Shown here one piece after another: positions 18,564 through 27,405 of a DNA stretch of 49,394 nt. The notes under the pieces were generated by a model, which was not told the origin of the DNA, ran no database searches, and saw nothing but the letters and a program-made list of their open reading frames with translations. Each line of letters starts with the position of its first letter. Positions within the stretch are counted from its first letter, which is position 1. A program made the position numbers and the translations under genes. The stretch comes from Sutterella wadsworthensis (GTDB lineage: Bacteria; Pseudomonadota; Gammaproteobacteria; Burkholderiales; Burkholderiaceae_F), in contig NZ_QNRV01000023.1 in the NCBI RefSeq assembly GCF_003315195.1, positions 1-49,394 of the forward strand. The letters run 5' to 3'.

Positions 18564-20066
18564 TCATTGGGCAGCTTCAGCCGGCTGCAGATCCTTCATG
18601 TCGAGCGCAGTTCCGCAGGCCTGCAGAAGCTCCAGATCGTGGGTGATCAGGAAAACCGCTCGGCCTCGGGCAGCCTCGGCCTTAAGCAGCTTGGAAATGG
18701 AGGCCATATTGGCGCCGTCGAGCCCTGACGTCGGTTCGTCCAGAATCAGAATTTGCGGATTCTTGGCAAGCGCACAAGCAATGACTACGCGCTGCTTCTC
18801 GCCGCCCGAGAGACTCTGCGGATGGCGTTCCGCGAGCGGAGCCAGACGCAGCGTCGTGAGGAGCTCCGTGACCCACGCTTCTTCTTCGGCGGTGAGTTTC
18901 GGCGTCTTCAGACGCTGCCAGAAAGCCGCGTGCTTTTTCGCTGCGGACTTGGCTGCAATCATCGAAGCCTCAACCTCTTCGCGCACGGTGCGCATCTGAA
19001 GCTGATGGTCGGCATTTTGGAGCACCAGCCCCGAATGCGGCATGAGGCCGTCGCGGTCAACGGGCCGGCCCTCAATCGAGAAGACGCCTTCGGCTTCATT
19101 AAGCCCGGTCAAGATGCGCGCCAGCGTTGTTTTGCCCGTTCCGTTTGCACCGATCAGCGCCGTAATCCCTGCGGGAACCGAAAAACTCACGTTGCTGAAG
19201 ATGGGCTTTTGAGCGCCTTTATACGTAAAGGAGACGTGTTCGGCCGCAAAAAAGCCCGCCGGCACGGTCCCGTCTCCCAGTGCCGTCGGAATGCGCGGCA
19301 GGGTCGGGCGTAGATCCTCCACCTCGGCTTGGCGAAGCCCGTAAAGACGGCGCACATTCTCATCGTCAAGAATAGAGAACGGGCCCCGAACCGCCACCGC
19401 TCCGGCCTGCATGACGAGGACCTCATCAACCAAGCCTTTAAGCCAGTAAAGACGATGGTCGACCACGAGAATGGCAGCGCCCTCGGCTTTGAGTTCACCG
19501 AGGATGCCGGCAAGCGACACTGTGGCTTCCGGATCCAGATTGGCGCTCGGCTCATCGAGAATGAGCGCTTTGGGGCCGAGCGCGAGAATCGAGGCGAGTC
19601 CGACCTTCTGCTTTTGCCCTTCAGAGAGCTCGTGAATGTCCTGCGCGAGAAGATGTTCAATCCCCATGCGCTTGGCAGCACGGTCTACGCGGGGACCGAT
19701 TTCTTCAAACGGCACGCCACGGCTTTTGAGCGCGAAGGAGATCTCATCGCCCACATTGAGCGCGAAGAACTGCTCTTCGGGATCCTGGAAAAGCGTGCCG
19801 ATATGCTCTGAGAGCACCGCCACGGGCGTATCCTGCGTGGGATTGCCGTCGACCAATACTTCACCCGACAGAGTGCCGCCGTAGATCTGCGGACACAGGC
19901 CGTTCACCAGCCGCATGACCGTCGTCTTGCCGCAGCCCGAAGCGCCGGTAACGAGCTTAAGCTCGCCCGCATCAACCGTGAGATCAAGACATCGAACCGC
20001 ATCCGGCGAGTCTGGTTCGGCACCGCTGTAGCGGTAGGAAACTTTCTTCAGTTCAATCGCGTGCAT
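18564..20066 (-). CDS. ECF transporter fused ATPase (two ABC domains)
   Basis: This is the energy-coupling-factor ATPase in which the two ABC subunits (EcfA and EcfA') are fused in one ~500-residue chain. Domain 1: Walker A GASGCGKTT, signature LSEGQKQKVGLASILAL, Walker B ALILDEPSANLDP. Domain 2: Walker A GANGTGKTT, signature LSGGEKQRVVIACALA, Walker B ILILDEPTSGLDG. The start at 20066 (MHAIELKKVSYRYSG) is preferred; a TTG at 20078 overlaps the T-component stop. It works with the adjacent T and S components to import a small ligand. Here haem or a haem precursor is inferred from the neighbours HutX, TonB receptor and HutW. Confidence 0.92.
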   Translation of the reverse strand: MHAIELKKVSYRYSGAEPDSPDAVRCLDLTVDAGELKLVTGASGCGKTTVMRLVNGLCPQIYGGTLSGEVLVDGNPTQDTPVAVLSEHIGTLFQDPEEQFFALNVGDEISFALKSRGVPFEEIGPRVDRAAKRMGIEHLLAQDIHELSEGQKQKVGLASILALGPKALILDEPSANLDPEATVSLAGILGELKAEGAAILVVDHRLYWLKGLVDEVLVMQAGAVAVRGPFSILDDENVRRLYGLRQAEVEDLRPTLPRIPTALGDGTVPAGFFAAEHVSFTYKGAQKPIFSNVSFSVPAGITALIGANGTGKTTLARILTGLNEAEGVFSIEGRPVDRDGLMPHSGLVLQNADHQLQMRTVREEVEASMIAAKSAAKKHAAFWQRLKTPKLTAEEEAWVTELLTTLRLAPLAERHPQSLSGGEKQRVVIACALAKNPQILILDEPTSGLDGANMASISKLLKAEAARGRAVFLITHDLELLQACGTALDMKDLQPAEAAQ

Positions 20067-20074
20067 GGGCTTAA

Positions 20075-20854
20075 TCAAGGCATGACAGCGCCGGGCGTCA
20101 TAAAGAGCTCGCGCAGGAAGATTTCAGCGAGAAGCGCCAGAACGACGCAGACACCCATCGCTATAAAGATGTTTCGATCGAGTTGGGAGAGCGGCGGCGC
20201 CTTTGGGAGCACCGTGCGGTGCGCCGTGCCGATGCCCTTCAATTCCGCTGCAATACCCAGCGTTTCAGAGGATTTGAGTGCGCGAAAGAGGATCGGCGTG
20301 AACAGCAGGCGAGCCGACAGGATTGGGTGCGTCGTAATCATCACGGGGCCCATCGGCCAGCCGCGGATACGAAGCGTCTCCCAGACCTGACGAATATCGT
20401 TTGTGAAGGTCGGGATGAAGCGAAGCATGACTACTGCCGGCAAAAAGACAACAAAGGGCAGATGCAAACGCTCCAGTGTTCCCAGCAAGTCCTCAACACG
20501 CGTCGTGAGTGCGAGCACCATCACCACATTCATCATGGAGACGCCTCGCAGAAACGGAACGAAGAGCGCTTGGGCGGAGAGACCGCCCAGCTTCGGCGCC
20601 CAGAGCGAAATAAGCCACCCGAACCCGGCTGACACCGCCATCATCACGGCCATAAGAATGTAGAGCAGCGTCACGAGCTTCGGGCGCTTAAGCATCAGCA
20701 CGTAGACAAGCGTGAAAAGAAAGAGCACCATCTGGCTTATGACGCCGGAACAAGCCACAACAAGTACGGCGGAGACCAGCATGACCGAGAGCTTTGTTTT
20801 GGCGTCAAGCCCCCGCAGCATTGAGCTCTCGTCTTTAACGAACAAAACCCGCAT
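20075..20854 (-). CDS. ECF transporter T component
   Basis: This is the transmembrane coupling protein (EcfT family, CbiQ-like) linking the S component to the ATPase. The 259 residues contain four to five hydrophobic helices (SVMLVSAVLVVACSGV, VLMLKRPKLVTLLYILMAVM and later ones) and the cytoplasmic coupling region with TLERLHLPFVVFLPAVVMLRF and ETLRIRGWPMGPV, which holds an ARG/RG-type motif. Its start overlaps the S gene by 20 bases and its end lies just before the ATPase start, so the three genes form one unit. Confidence 0.88.
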   Translation of the reverse strand: MRVLFVKDESSMLRGLDAKTKLSVMLVSAVLVVACSGVISQMVLFLFTLVYVLMLKRPKLVTLLYILMAVMMAVSAGFGWLISLWAPKLGGLSAQALFVPFLRGVSMMNVVMVLALTTRVEDLLGTLERLHLPFVVFLPAVVMLRFIPTFTNDIRQVWETLRIRGWPMGPVMITTHPILSARLLFTPILFRALKSSETLGIAAELKGIGTAHRTVLPKAPPLSQLDRNIFIAMGVCVVLALLAEIFLRELFMTPGAVMP

Positions 20855-21389
20855 GGCGGAGCTCCCCTACAGTTTTCCATCCAAACCAGAGACCAATCAC
20901 AGAGCCCGCATAACCGAGCAGCACGATCGGGATGATGATCGTCATCAGTGCCGGGGTCTCTCGCAGGAAGAGATAGGACACCCCGAGCGAAAGCATCTTG
21001 CTCACGAAGTCGTAGACTCCGACCCCCACCCAAGGCGCCCAAGGCTTATGAACGCCGCCCGAAAGCACGACGAAAAGTTCACCCAGAAGGGCGCCCGCCA
21101 AGGCCGCCGGGAGAAGCGTCAGACTTCCGCCCAAAAGCAGGACGCTTACGAGCATGCTCACCACAGTAAAGAGCGTGAGCGTCCAAAGCTTCGGAACCTT
21201 GGTGAGCAGCACGATCATGAGGGTCGTATAGACCAAATTCTTTCCCAGGAGCGAAATGGGATTCATCCCGCCGCCCGCGAGTGCAATCAAGAGACTCGAG
21301 AGTTTGGCGGCAGCGGCAAAGACACCGATGAGCACGAGCTCTCTCGGTTCCCAACGCCTTTTAATCCATTGAGGCTTGGTCGTTGTCAT
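20835..21389 (-). CDS. ECF transporter S component, MptD-like
   Basis: This is a small integral membrane substrate-binding subunit, 184 residues, with about five to six predicted helices (LVLIGVFAAAAKLSSLLIALAG and others). It resembles the MptD/Trep_Strep family of ECF S components: an N-terminal RELVLIGVFAAA segment and NPISLLGKN. The ligand cannot be read from sequence. Its gene is the first of the S-T-A cluster and lies ~117 bases downstream of a TonB receptor gene, so uptake of the same ligand across both membranes is inferred. Confidence 0.8.
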   Translation of the reverse strand: MTTTKPQWIKRRWEPRELVLIGVFAAAAKLSSLLIALAGGGMNPISLLGKNLVYTTLMIVLLTKVPKLWTLTLFTVVSMLVSVLLLGGSLTLLPAALAGALLGELFVVLSGGVHKPWAPWVGVGVYDFVSKMLSLGVSYLFLRETPALMTIIIPIVLLGYAGSVIGLWFGWKTVGELRHAGFVR

Positions 21390-21506
21390 CGCAGTGACGG
21401 CTCCTGGAATAAAAAAATGACTTGCTGAAGTCGACCGGCGCCCTGCACCTCTTCGGACGAGATACAGGGCGCTGCGACTTGCTTTTTTCAGCTCAAAAGA
21501 ATGAAG

Positions 21507-23621
21507 TTAGAACTTCGCATTGAGCTTAACGGCGAGATAACGGCCCGGTTCGTAGATCGCGGTCTGTTCGCGATAGGCCTTGTCAAAGATGTTGTAGAAG
21601 CCCGCATCGAGGCCATACTGCTTCTGGTCGCCAAACGAAATGCCGCCCGTCAGGTTGAAAGTCGTGGCTCCGCCGAGGCGATAGCTCGAATCAGATCGAG
21701 CAGTAGCAGAAGGATCCTGATACTCCGTTTTTGAAATGGTTCGAGCATATGCGTCGGCATGCAGACCCAAGCCATTTGCTTCGCCGTTCCAACGGAAACC
21801 GTAGCGAGCGATAACAGCAGGAGTGGCTGTCTTATAGGTTTCCACATTACCGTAATCAAACTGACGGCGCATGAGAGTCAAATTCACATACGGCTCGAGA
21901 CCGATGGATTTAATTTCATAAGAACCAGTCAATTCAAGGCCGTACGTCGTGGCTTCGCCGACATTTTCATAACGAGACAGAGATGAACTGATTGGCAAAG
22001 CTTGGATGTAGTTCTTGGCTTTCGAGTAGAACATCGCGGCATCAAGCATGATGCTGTTTGACATCCAACGTGCACCGACTTCAAAGTTATTGGACGTCTC
22101 AGGCTTCAAATCAGGATTACCCAATGTTGTGCTGGTGCTACCCATACTGGTTGCAATGTAACGTTCCTGCAAAAGCGGAGCACGGAACCCCTGAGCCCAA
22201 TTAGCACGTAAGGCTAAATCGTTGACTGGATGCCAAACTAAACCCGCATTGAAAACAACACGGTCATCATGCTGTTTGCCAGCCTTACCAAGTTCCTGAT
22301 CCGGGTTGAATGGTCGTTGTGGTGTGGTATTGCTTGGGTTATAGACCTTATAGCCATGAATGTCATCCATGTCGGTCTTAACGTAGGTGTAGCGAGCACC
22401 ATAAGAAAGTGTGACCGTATCTACTAAATTTGTTTCAGCCGATGCAAAAAGTGCATGAGTGGTCATAGCACCCTTAAAGAAACCCTGCTTTTCCGTATCG
22501 ATATGCATGCTCGGCATAGTAGGCATAGCTGGAGTATCACCAACAGTATGTACATGACTTTGAGCATCTAAATCGTCATTATTGAACTCATACCCTGCAA
22601 CGATGAAAGTAGAGTCAGAAACAGACCAATTCGTTTGCAAGGAAAAACCATATTGGTCAAGTGAATTATCTGCATAGTTATCAACAACAACGGGGCTATT
22701 TATCACTTCAACATGGTTGTTCATTGTCTTATCGTTCTTCTGATAAAAAACATCAAAACGAACTTTTTTCAATGATTCCGTTAGATCATGCAACTCACCA
22801 AACACACCCAATTTTGTGCGCTTCCATTCCGGCACATCTACATAGAACGGCTCATATCCCGGCTCTGCACTGCCTGACATGAAATCCAGGTCAAAGTGAT
22901 CCAACGTAGCGCCAACGGTCGCCTTTTCATTGATGTCATACGACACAAAGAGATTTGCCCCTGTCGAATTGAACTTCGTGTGGTTCATATCACCGACAGG
23001 CGTTTTCAGATTGTCGCCGTCTTCGTGGGCAACGCCGATGCGATACTTCCAGCCCTCAACGCCGCCGTACACTGACGCGTTGACGGACTTGCCGGAGTTG
23101 GAGGTGTTCATACCGGCACCGACCTCACCCTGCACCGGTTTCGTGCCGCCTTTCTTCGTGATGATGTTGATCGCACCGCCAATAGCATCGGAACCGTAAA
23201 GCACGGACGCCGGCCCTTTAATGACTTCAATGCGTTCAACCATGGCCGGGTCGATCAGAATGGGCGATCCGGACATGGACTTCTGCTCGGAAATCTTCTG
23301 ACCGTCAATCATGACGAGCGAACGAAAAGCGTCTTCACCGCGGATCTTCGCGCGCTTAATACCCTGCCCGCCGTCGTTATTGATGCGGACCCCGGTCATG
23401 GACTCGATCAGCGCACCAATCGACTGAGCGCCGCTCTTCGCAATATCGTCTGCTGTGATCACGGAAACGCTCATCGGCGTTTCCATCAAGTCCTGCTCAA
23501 AACGGCCAGCGGTAACCGTTGTGGTTTCAAGCGTCTGATATTCATCGGCAATCGCCGCGCCGGAAAAAGTAAGTGCAGCAACAACAGCGGCAGAAAGAAG
23601 GTTGTGGGTATAAGTTTTCAT
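21507..23621 (-). CDS. TonB-dependent outer membrane receptor
   Basis: This is an outer membrane gated channel for iron compounds, probably haem given its neighbours. The start at 23621 (MKTYTHNLLSAAVVAALTFSGAA) gives a Sec signal; a 35-codon upstream extension is unsupported. The TonB box is near TLETTTVTAG, and the plug contains MSVSVITADDI, RIEVIKGPASVLYGSDAIGG and INIITKKGG. The barrel has GFRAPLLQERY and NPDLKPETSNNFEVG and ends in an aromatic residue (KLNAKF). The FRAP...NPDL segment lacks the histidine found there in HemR/HutR haem receptors. A His/Met-rich loop (SHVHTVGD...MPTMPSMHID) lies in mid-barrel. The middle third is visibly more AT-rich than its ends. It lies 91 bases after HutW. 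Confidence 0.9.
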   Translation of the reverse strand: MKTYTHNLLSAAVVAALTFSGAAIADEYQTLETTTVTAGRFEQDLMETPMSVSVITADDIAKSGAQSIGALIESMTGVRINNDGGQGIKRAKIRGEDAFRSLVMIDGQKISEQKSMSGSPILIDPAMVERIEVIKGPASVLYGSDAIGGAINIITKKGGTKPVQGEVGAGMNTSNSGKSVNASVYGGVEGWKYRIGVAHEDGDNLKTPVGDMNHTKFNSTGANLFVSYDINEKATVGATLDHFDLDFMSGSAEPGYEPFYVDVPEWKRTKLGVFGELHDLTESLKKVRFDVFYQKNDKTMNNHVEVINSPVVVDNYADNSLDQYGFSLQTNWSVSDSTFIVAGYEFNNDDLDAQSHVHTVGDTPAMPTMPSMHIDTEKQGFFKGAMTTHALFASAETNLVDTVTLSYGARYTYVKTDMDDIHGYKVYNPSNTTPQRPFNPDQELGKAGKQHDDRVVFNAGLVWHPVNDLALRANWAQGFRAPLLQERYIATSMGSTSTTLGNPDLKPETSNNFEVGARWMSNSIMLDAAMFYSKAKNYIQALPISSSLSRYENVGEATTYGLELTGSYEIKSIGLEPYVNLTLMRRQFDYGNVETYKTATPAVIARYGFRWNGEANGLGLHADAYARTISKTEYQDPSATARSDSSYRLGGATTFNLTGGISFGDQKQYGLDAGFYNIFDKAYREQTAIYEPGRYLAVKLNAKF

Positions 23622-23712
23622 GGATAAGTCCACTAAGTTCTTCTTGGTCCTAGAAAGAAACTGGAGGGATTCGCTGTGGGAAATAGTGCTTTTTATTGTT
23701 TTGGATAAAACT

Positions 23713-25368
23713 TCAGCGAACGCCAAGTTCGCGAAGTCCGTCCTCGCCGAGGACTCGTTCGATCACATCTTTGGGCGCCTGAGCGACCATCTGAGTAATC
23801 ATTTCTTTGGGCATTTTTTTGGCCATTTCAATGATCATGTCGCGAGGCATGCCTTCGAGCATCTTTAAGATGCCCGGCGGCATCTGCCCATGCGCGTGGC
23901 GGCCCGCACTCGCCATCTTCATCATCGAATCGGGAGCACCCATGTCCATCTTTTGCTCGCTCTCGGGTTCGGGCAGCTGATGTGACAAAAAGTCCATCAG
24001 GAGCTGAGCGAGGGTGACGTGCCAATACTGACCGGCAACCGTCTGGTAATACCAATCGCCGCGTTTGACGAGAAGGCCGGCCTCACACCACTGTGAAAGC
24101 ACAACCTTGGCAAGGTCTTCAAGCGGAAGTCCGCCAAACTGTCGGCCGATGGCCTTGAGATTGATGGCGCCCGACTCCATTTCAGAGGAAATCGTGCGCA
24201 GCAGGTGCCAGTTGTGTGTCGGCGCCATCGCAAAGGCGACGGGTTTTCTGCCTTCGCCGAGCAACCGGTAGTAGTCAGCGAGCTTACGTTCCATCATGTA
24301 GGAATAGCCCGCCAGACGTCCGCCCGCTCCGCAGCCAAAGGCCAGGCAGTCGCAGGCGCTCTTGCCCCAGGCGTTGTAGATATTGCGTTCGCGAATCGTT
24401 CGGCCCCAATGGTTGTTGGAGAGCCGGCGCCAGTTCTGGCTTGTGAAATATTCAACGCTCTTAGCGAAGAAATCCGCCTTTTCGTCAGAGGTCGCCGCAC
24501 GCGGAAGCTTCCCGTTGGCGATGTAGCGGGCGAGCGGGGACTTCTCAAAAACGTTGAGCTGATAGCAGTCCACCCCGTCGAGATGCAGTGAAGCGGCGGT
24601 CTTCAGGTCGTCTTCCCAGACCTCCATCGTCTGCCCGGGGAAGCCGTAGATCATGTCGCAGACCACGGACGCATTGTTGTAGGAACAGAGCTTGTCGAGA
24701 CGGCGGATGATCGTGTCGCGATCATCAACGCGCATCACCGACTGCCGAATTTGCGTGTTGAAGGTCTGCACGCCCAGTGAAAAGCGGTTAACGCCGGACT
24801 CGATAGCCGCATCCATCTTGGCGTCACTGAAATTGTGAATTCGCCCTTCGAGCGTAATTTCGCAGTCGTTTGCGAGCGGCAGATATTTCTTCACCGCTCC
24901 CATGACCAGACGGATATCGTCGGGTGAAAAAGCCGTCGGCGTGCCGCCGCCGAAATAAAGCGCATTGATGGGCGCAGCATTCTGTGCCGCACGGTCGCTC
25001 CAAAGCTCAAGCTCCTTCACGAGCTGCTTGGCATATTCCGTCGTTGCCTCTTCTTTCCAGGGGTTCTGATAGAACATGCAGTAAAGGCACCGCGTCTCGC
25101 AAAACGGCACATGAATATAGGCGAGGGACCGTCCTGAGCGAGGCGTGTCGTAATGGCTGTCAATGGCTTTTTCAGCCTCTTCTCCAATCAGCGGCCGACC
25201 GCCGGGCCCCGAATGCACCGCCGCTTTGGCAATAAAGGCCTTGTGCAGCGGATCAGACGCATCAGCAAAATAGGCTTCAACGCCTTTAGTTTGGAGCGCT
25301 TCATTCATCGCGCGAGCACCCGACTCAAAGGTTGGGGCAGCGGGCTTAGGTGCGGGGCTTTCAGACAA
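23713..25368 (-). CDS. hutW: HutW/ChuW-like radical SAM haem-degradation protein
   Basis: This is a HemN-like radical SAM protein of the HutW/ChuW type, which opens haem anaerobically by methylation to release iron. The cluster motif is PFCETRCLYCMFYQ (CxxxCxxC), followed by YFGGGTPTAF, SLGVQTFNTQIRQSV and MIYGFPGQTMEVW. The TTG start at 25368 has AGAGG seven bases upstream; the first in-frame ATG is 20 codons later. The 551 residues exceed typical HutW proteins (about 450) because of a Met-rich C-terminal tail with HAHGQM and three 12-residue repeats (residues ~506-541). It lies downstream of a Fur-like box and upstream of the TonB receptor. Methyltransferase chemistry is inferred from family membership. 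Confidence 0.85.
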   Translation of the reverse strand: MSESPAPKPAAPTFESGARAMNEALQTKGVEAYFADASDPLHKAFIAKAAVHSGPGGRPLIGEEAEKAIDSHYDTPRSGRSLAYIHVPFCETRCLYCMFYQNPWKEEATTEYAKQLVKELELWSDRAAQNAAPINALYFGGGTPTAFSPDDIRLVMGAVKKYLPLANDCEITLEGRIHNFSDAKMDAAIESGVNRFSLGVQTFNTQIRQSVMRVDDRDTIIRRLDKLCSYNNASVVCDMIYGFPGQTMEVWEDDLKTAASLHLDGVDCYQLNVFEKSPLARYIANGKLPRAATSDEKADFFAKSVEYFTSQNWRRLSNNHWGRTIRERNIYNAWGKSACDCLAFGCGAGGRLAGYSYMMERKLADYYRLLGEGRKPVAFAMAPTHNWHLLRTISSEMESGAINLKAIGRQFGGLPLEDLAKVVLSQWCEAGLLVKRGDWYYQTVAGQYWHVTLAQLLMDFLSHQLPEPESEQKMDMGAPDSMMKMASAGRHAHGQMPPGILKMLEGMPRDMIIEMAKKMPKEMITQMVAQAPKDVIERVLGEDGLRELGVR

Positions 25369-25720
25369 AATGCGGCCTCTTATGGAGAACTGTCCGTATG
25401 TATAACACGAACAATAATGAGAAGGATTCGCATTATATAGGAATATTCCTTAAATACTATCCTTTAGCAAGTTTTCATCGTCATACGTCATGACGATCAT
25501 TTTATATTGATATTCCTAGTTTTTTAGAACAAAAAATATCTCTTTAGGGATAACGAAGCCTCCCATCCTGAAAGCCCTAAGATGGTGCTTGTCATGGCGA
25601 CTCTTCAGCCGAACGACTTGAGCCTGACAGCTGCGAAGCGCACCTATTCAAGCCAAAAAGAGACCCAGACCGTTCAAGCAGAATCAAACGATCCGGGTCC
25701 GGCTCTGAAGGAATAATGAA
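25369..25720 (-). promoter_or_regulatory. AT-rich regulatory region upstream of hutW
   Basis: These 352 gene-free bases are AT-rich against the surroundings. Reading toward hutW they contain an 8-base inverted repeat ATCGTCAT/ATGACGAT (25477-25484, 25490-25497), a 12-base palindrome AGGAATATTCCT (25439-25450), a -10 hexamer TATAAT (25432-25437) and a Fur-like box (25418-25432). No good -35 was found at 17 bases, so an activator is possible. The part nearest 25720 shows nothing recognisable. Confidence 0.5.
25418..25432 (-). promoter_or_regulatory. Fur-box-like operator of hutW
   Basis: TGAGAAGGATTCGCA resembles the 7-1-7 Fur pattern TGATAAT-N-ATTATCA and lies just downstream of a TATAAT -10 element, a repression position. 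The match is partial. Confidence 0.5.
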
Positions 25721-27193
25721 TCAAGAGAGCGCCGCAGCCCGTTCTGCGCTCTCCCACACATCGGCAGGAATGATTTGAGCTGCGGCTTCGAAGCGGCGTC
25801 CGCCCAGCAGTCGGTGCGGCAGCTCAAGCAGTTCTGCGGCATCAATTCTGAGCGCCATACGAGCCGCAAGCGCCTGATGCCAGTAAAGTCCTGCATCGGT
25901 AAGACGAATCCAAGTACCAAGAGCACCTGTACGGCGAAGGAGCCCGGCAGCAGTCCAGTCATCAAAGAGCGGCTCGAGCGATTCTGTGATGCGCAGACCG
26001 CTCGCGTGTTCAATGCGTTCGAGAGAAAACCGCCCGAGGAGCGCGCCCTGAGCCAAGAGCGCAGCTGCGCGCCAGCCTGATTTAGGCTCCGAGACGGATG
26101 ATACGGGGCGCCGCCCCATCCAAACTGCCGAGAGCCATTTACCCAATTCGGGCTCAATCAAAAGCTCACGGCCAAAGAGTCTGCCGTGTGCGCCGCATCC
26201 GAAGGCAAATTTGTCCGCATCACCGGCAGCGAGCACATCAAAGGTTGTGCGATCGCGCTCTGAGCGGCTCCAAGTCAGCGCTGTCCGCCGCTCCCAGCCG
26301 TTGTCGGCGAGCACCTCGAAAGCACGTTCATGCATGCGAGCCATTAGAGCCGGATCCGCCGCTCGAAACGTTTTGGCCGCCTCGCCCAACATGTCTGGCT
26401 CTCCGGCAGCGCGAATCATGAGGCCGTCAAGCGGCAGCTGGCATGCCCGCTCAAGATCTGCGGTCCATACTTCAAGCGACTGCCCTGGCAGACCGAAATT
26501 CAGTTCGACGGCAACCGCACTTTCGTTATATTCAGTCAGACGCTTGAGGAGCTTTTCGGCAGCCCCACCGGCATCAAGCCGGCCAGCGGCCTGGCGCACT
26601 TCCGTCGAGAAACTTCTTACCGGAAGGACGAACCGCGTGACGCCGCCCGCAAGCGCAGCCTCAATCTTTTCTTCGGAGAATCCGTGCACACGTGCCTGAA
26701 GCTCGATGCTGCAGTCGTTGGAAAGCGGCAGATATTGACGGGCTTTGGCCAGCACATGGAGGATGTCGACAGGTTCCAAAGCGCTCGGCGTTCCGCCGCC
26801 AAAGCGCAGCGCCTGAATCGGCGCTCCCGCCTGGGCATGCGTATCCGCCCACGCAGCCATTTCACGAACCAGTGCGTCGGCCCAGCGACGGCTTTCGAGC
26901 TCCTTATAAGCATGCTGCCAGCAGCCGCATCCGTCGCATTTGGACTCGCAAAACGGCGCATGAACCTCAGCGACGGCCGCCCCTGTGCGCGTGCGGTCTA
27001 AAAGATCTTCGACGATTTCACGACAGGCTTCGCCGGAGAATTCTTCAGCCGCCGCCGGGAGCGCAGGCGCAGTGTCAAGCGCGAATGCAGACGCTCTCGG
27101 ATCCGCCGATGGCACCGCACGCCAATCGAAGGCGCCCGCAGCATGCGTACGGCCAACCGGCTGCGCCAACGGATGCACTGTGCCTTCGCTCAT
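25721..27193 (-). CDS. Divergent HutW/HemN-like radical SAM paralogue
   Basis: This is a second radical SAM protein related to the neighbouring HutW but strongly diverged. The cluster motif is PFCESKCDGCGC, keeping CxxxCxxC and adding the extra CxC cysteine seen in HemN-type proteins; the usual aromatic residue before the third cysteine is Gly. Shared landmarks with HutW: ALRFGGGTPSALEP, SIELQARVHGFSEEK, LNFGLPGQSLEVW, FGCGAHGRLFGREL. The 490 residues lack the Met-rich repeat tail. GAGGAG precedes the ATG, and a near-perfect Fur box sits ~30 bases upstream, so iron control is likely. It could act on a different tetrapyrrole or be a haem chaperone; the reaction is unknown. Confidence 0.8.
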   Translation of the reverse strand: MSEGTVHPLAQPVGRTHAAGAFDWRAVPSADPRASAFALDTAPALPAAAEEFSGEACREIVEDLLDRTRTGAAVAEVHAPFCESKCDGCGCWQHAYKELESRRWADALVREMAAWADTHAQAGAPIQALRFGGGTPSALEPVDILHVLAKARQYLPLSNDCSIELQARVHGFSEEKIEAALAGGVTRFVLPVRSFSTEVRQAAGRLDAGGAAEKLLKRLTEYNESAVAVELNFGLPGQSLEVWTADLERACQLPLDGLMIRAAGEPDMLGEAAKTFRAADPALMARMHERAFEVLADNGWERRTALTWSRSERDRTTFDVLAAGDADKFAFGCGAHGRLFGRELLIEPELGKWLSAVWMGRRPVSSVSEPKSGWRAAALLAQGALLGRFSLERIEHASGLRITESLEPLFDDWTAAGLLRRTGALGTWIRLTDAGLYWHQALAARMALRIDAAELLELPHRLLGGRRFEAAAQIIPADVWESAERAAALS

Positions 27194-27223
27194 GACGGTC
27201 TCCTCAAAACATTTAAATGTTAA

Positions 27224-27238
27224 TGAGAATTATTCTCT
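27224..27238 (-). promoter_or_regulatory. Fur box upstream of the second HutW-like gene
   Basis: TGAGAAT-T-ATTCTCT is a nearly perfect inverted repeat of the Fur 7-1-7 type, ~30 bases upstream of the ATG at 27193. Confidence 0.75.
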
Positions 27239-27340
27239 ATTCGTCGCTAATGCGCAAACAATTCCGTTCGATCTGAAGAAAACACACCCAAAATACCTGT
27301 TGCTGCGCAATGCGCCTGCGGAAATCTCCCAAGCGCCAGA

Positions 27341-27375
27341 AACACAAAACCGGCCCATTCGTGAGAACGGCCGGC
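27341..27375 (-). terminator. Terminator downstream of cysE
   Basis: On the minus strand CCGGCC and GGCCGG (27370-27375 and 27351-27356) form a stem followed by TTTTGTGTTT (27350-27341). Confidence 0.65.
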
Positions 27376-27405
27376 CTTGCTCTGCCTTGATGTCGTCAGC
27401 CCTGC

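Noticed and set aside
21507-23621. Firm naming of the TonB receptor as a haem receptor (HmuR/HutR)
   Set aside because: The FRAP...NPDL segment lacks the diagnostic histidine; only genomic context supports haem.
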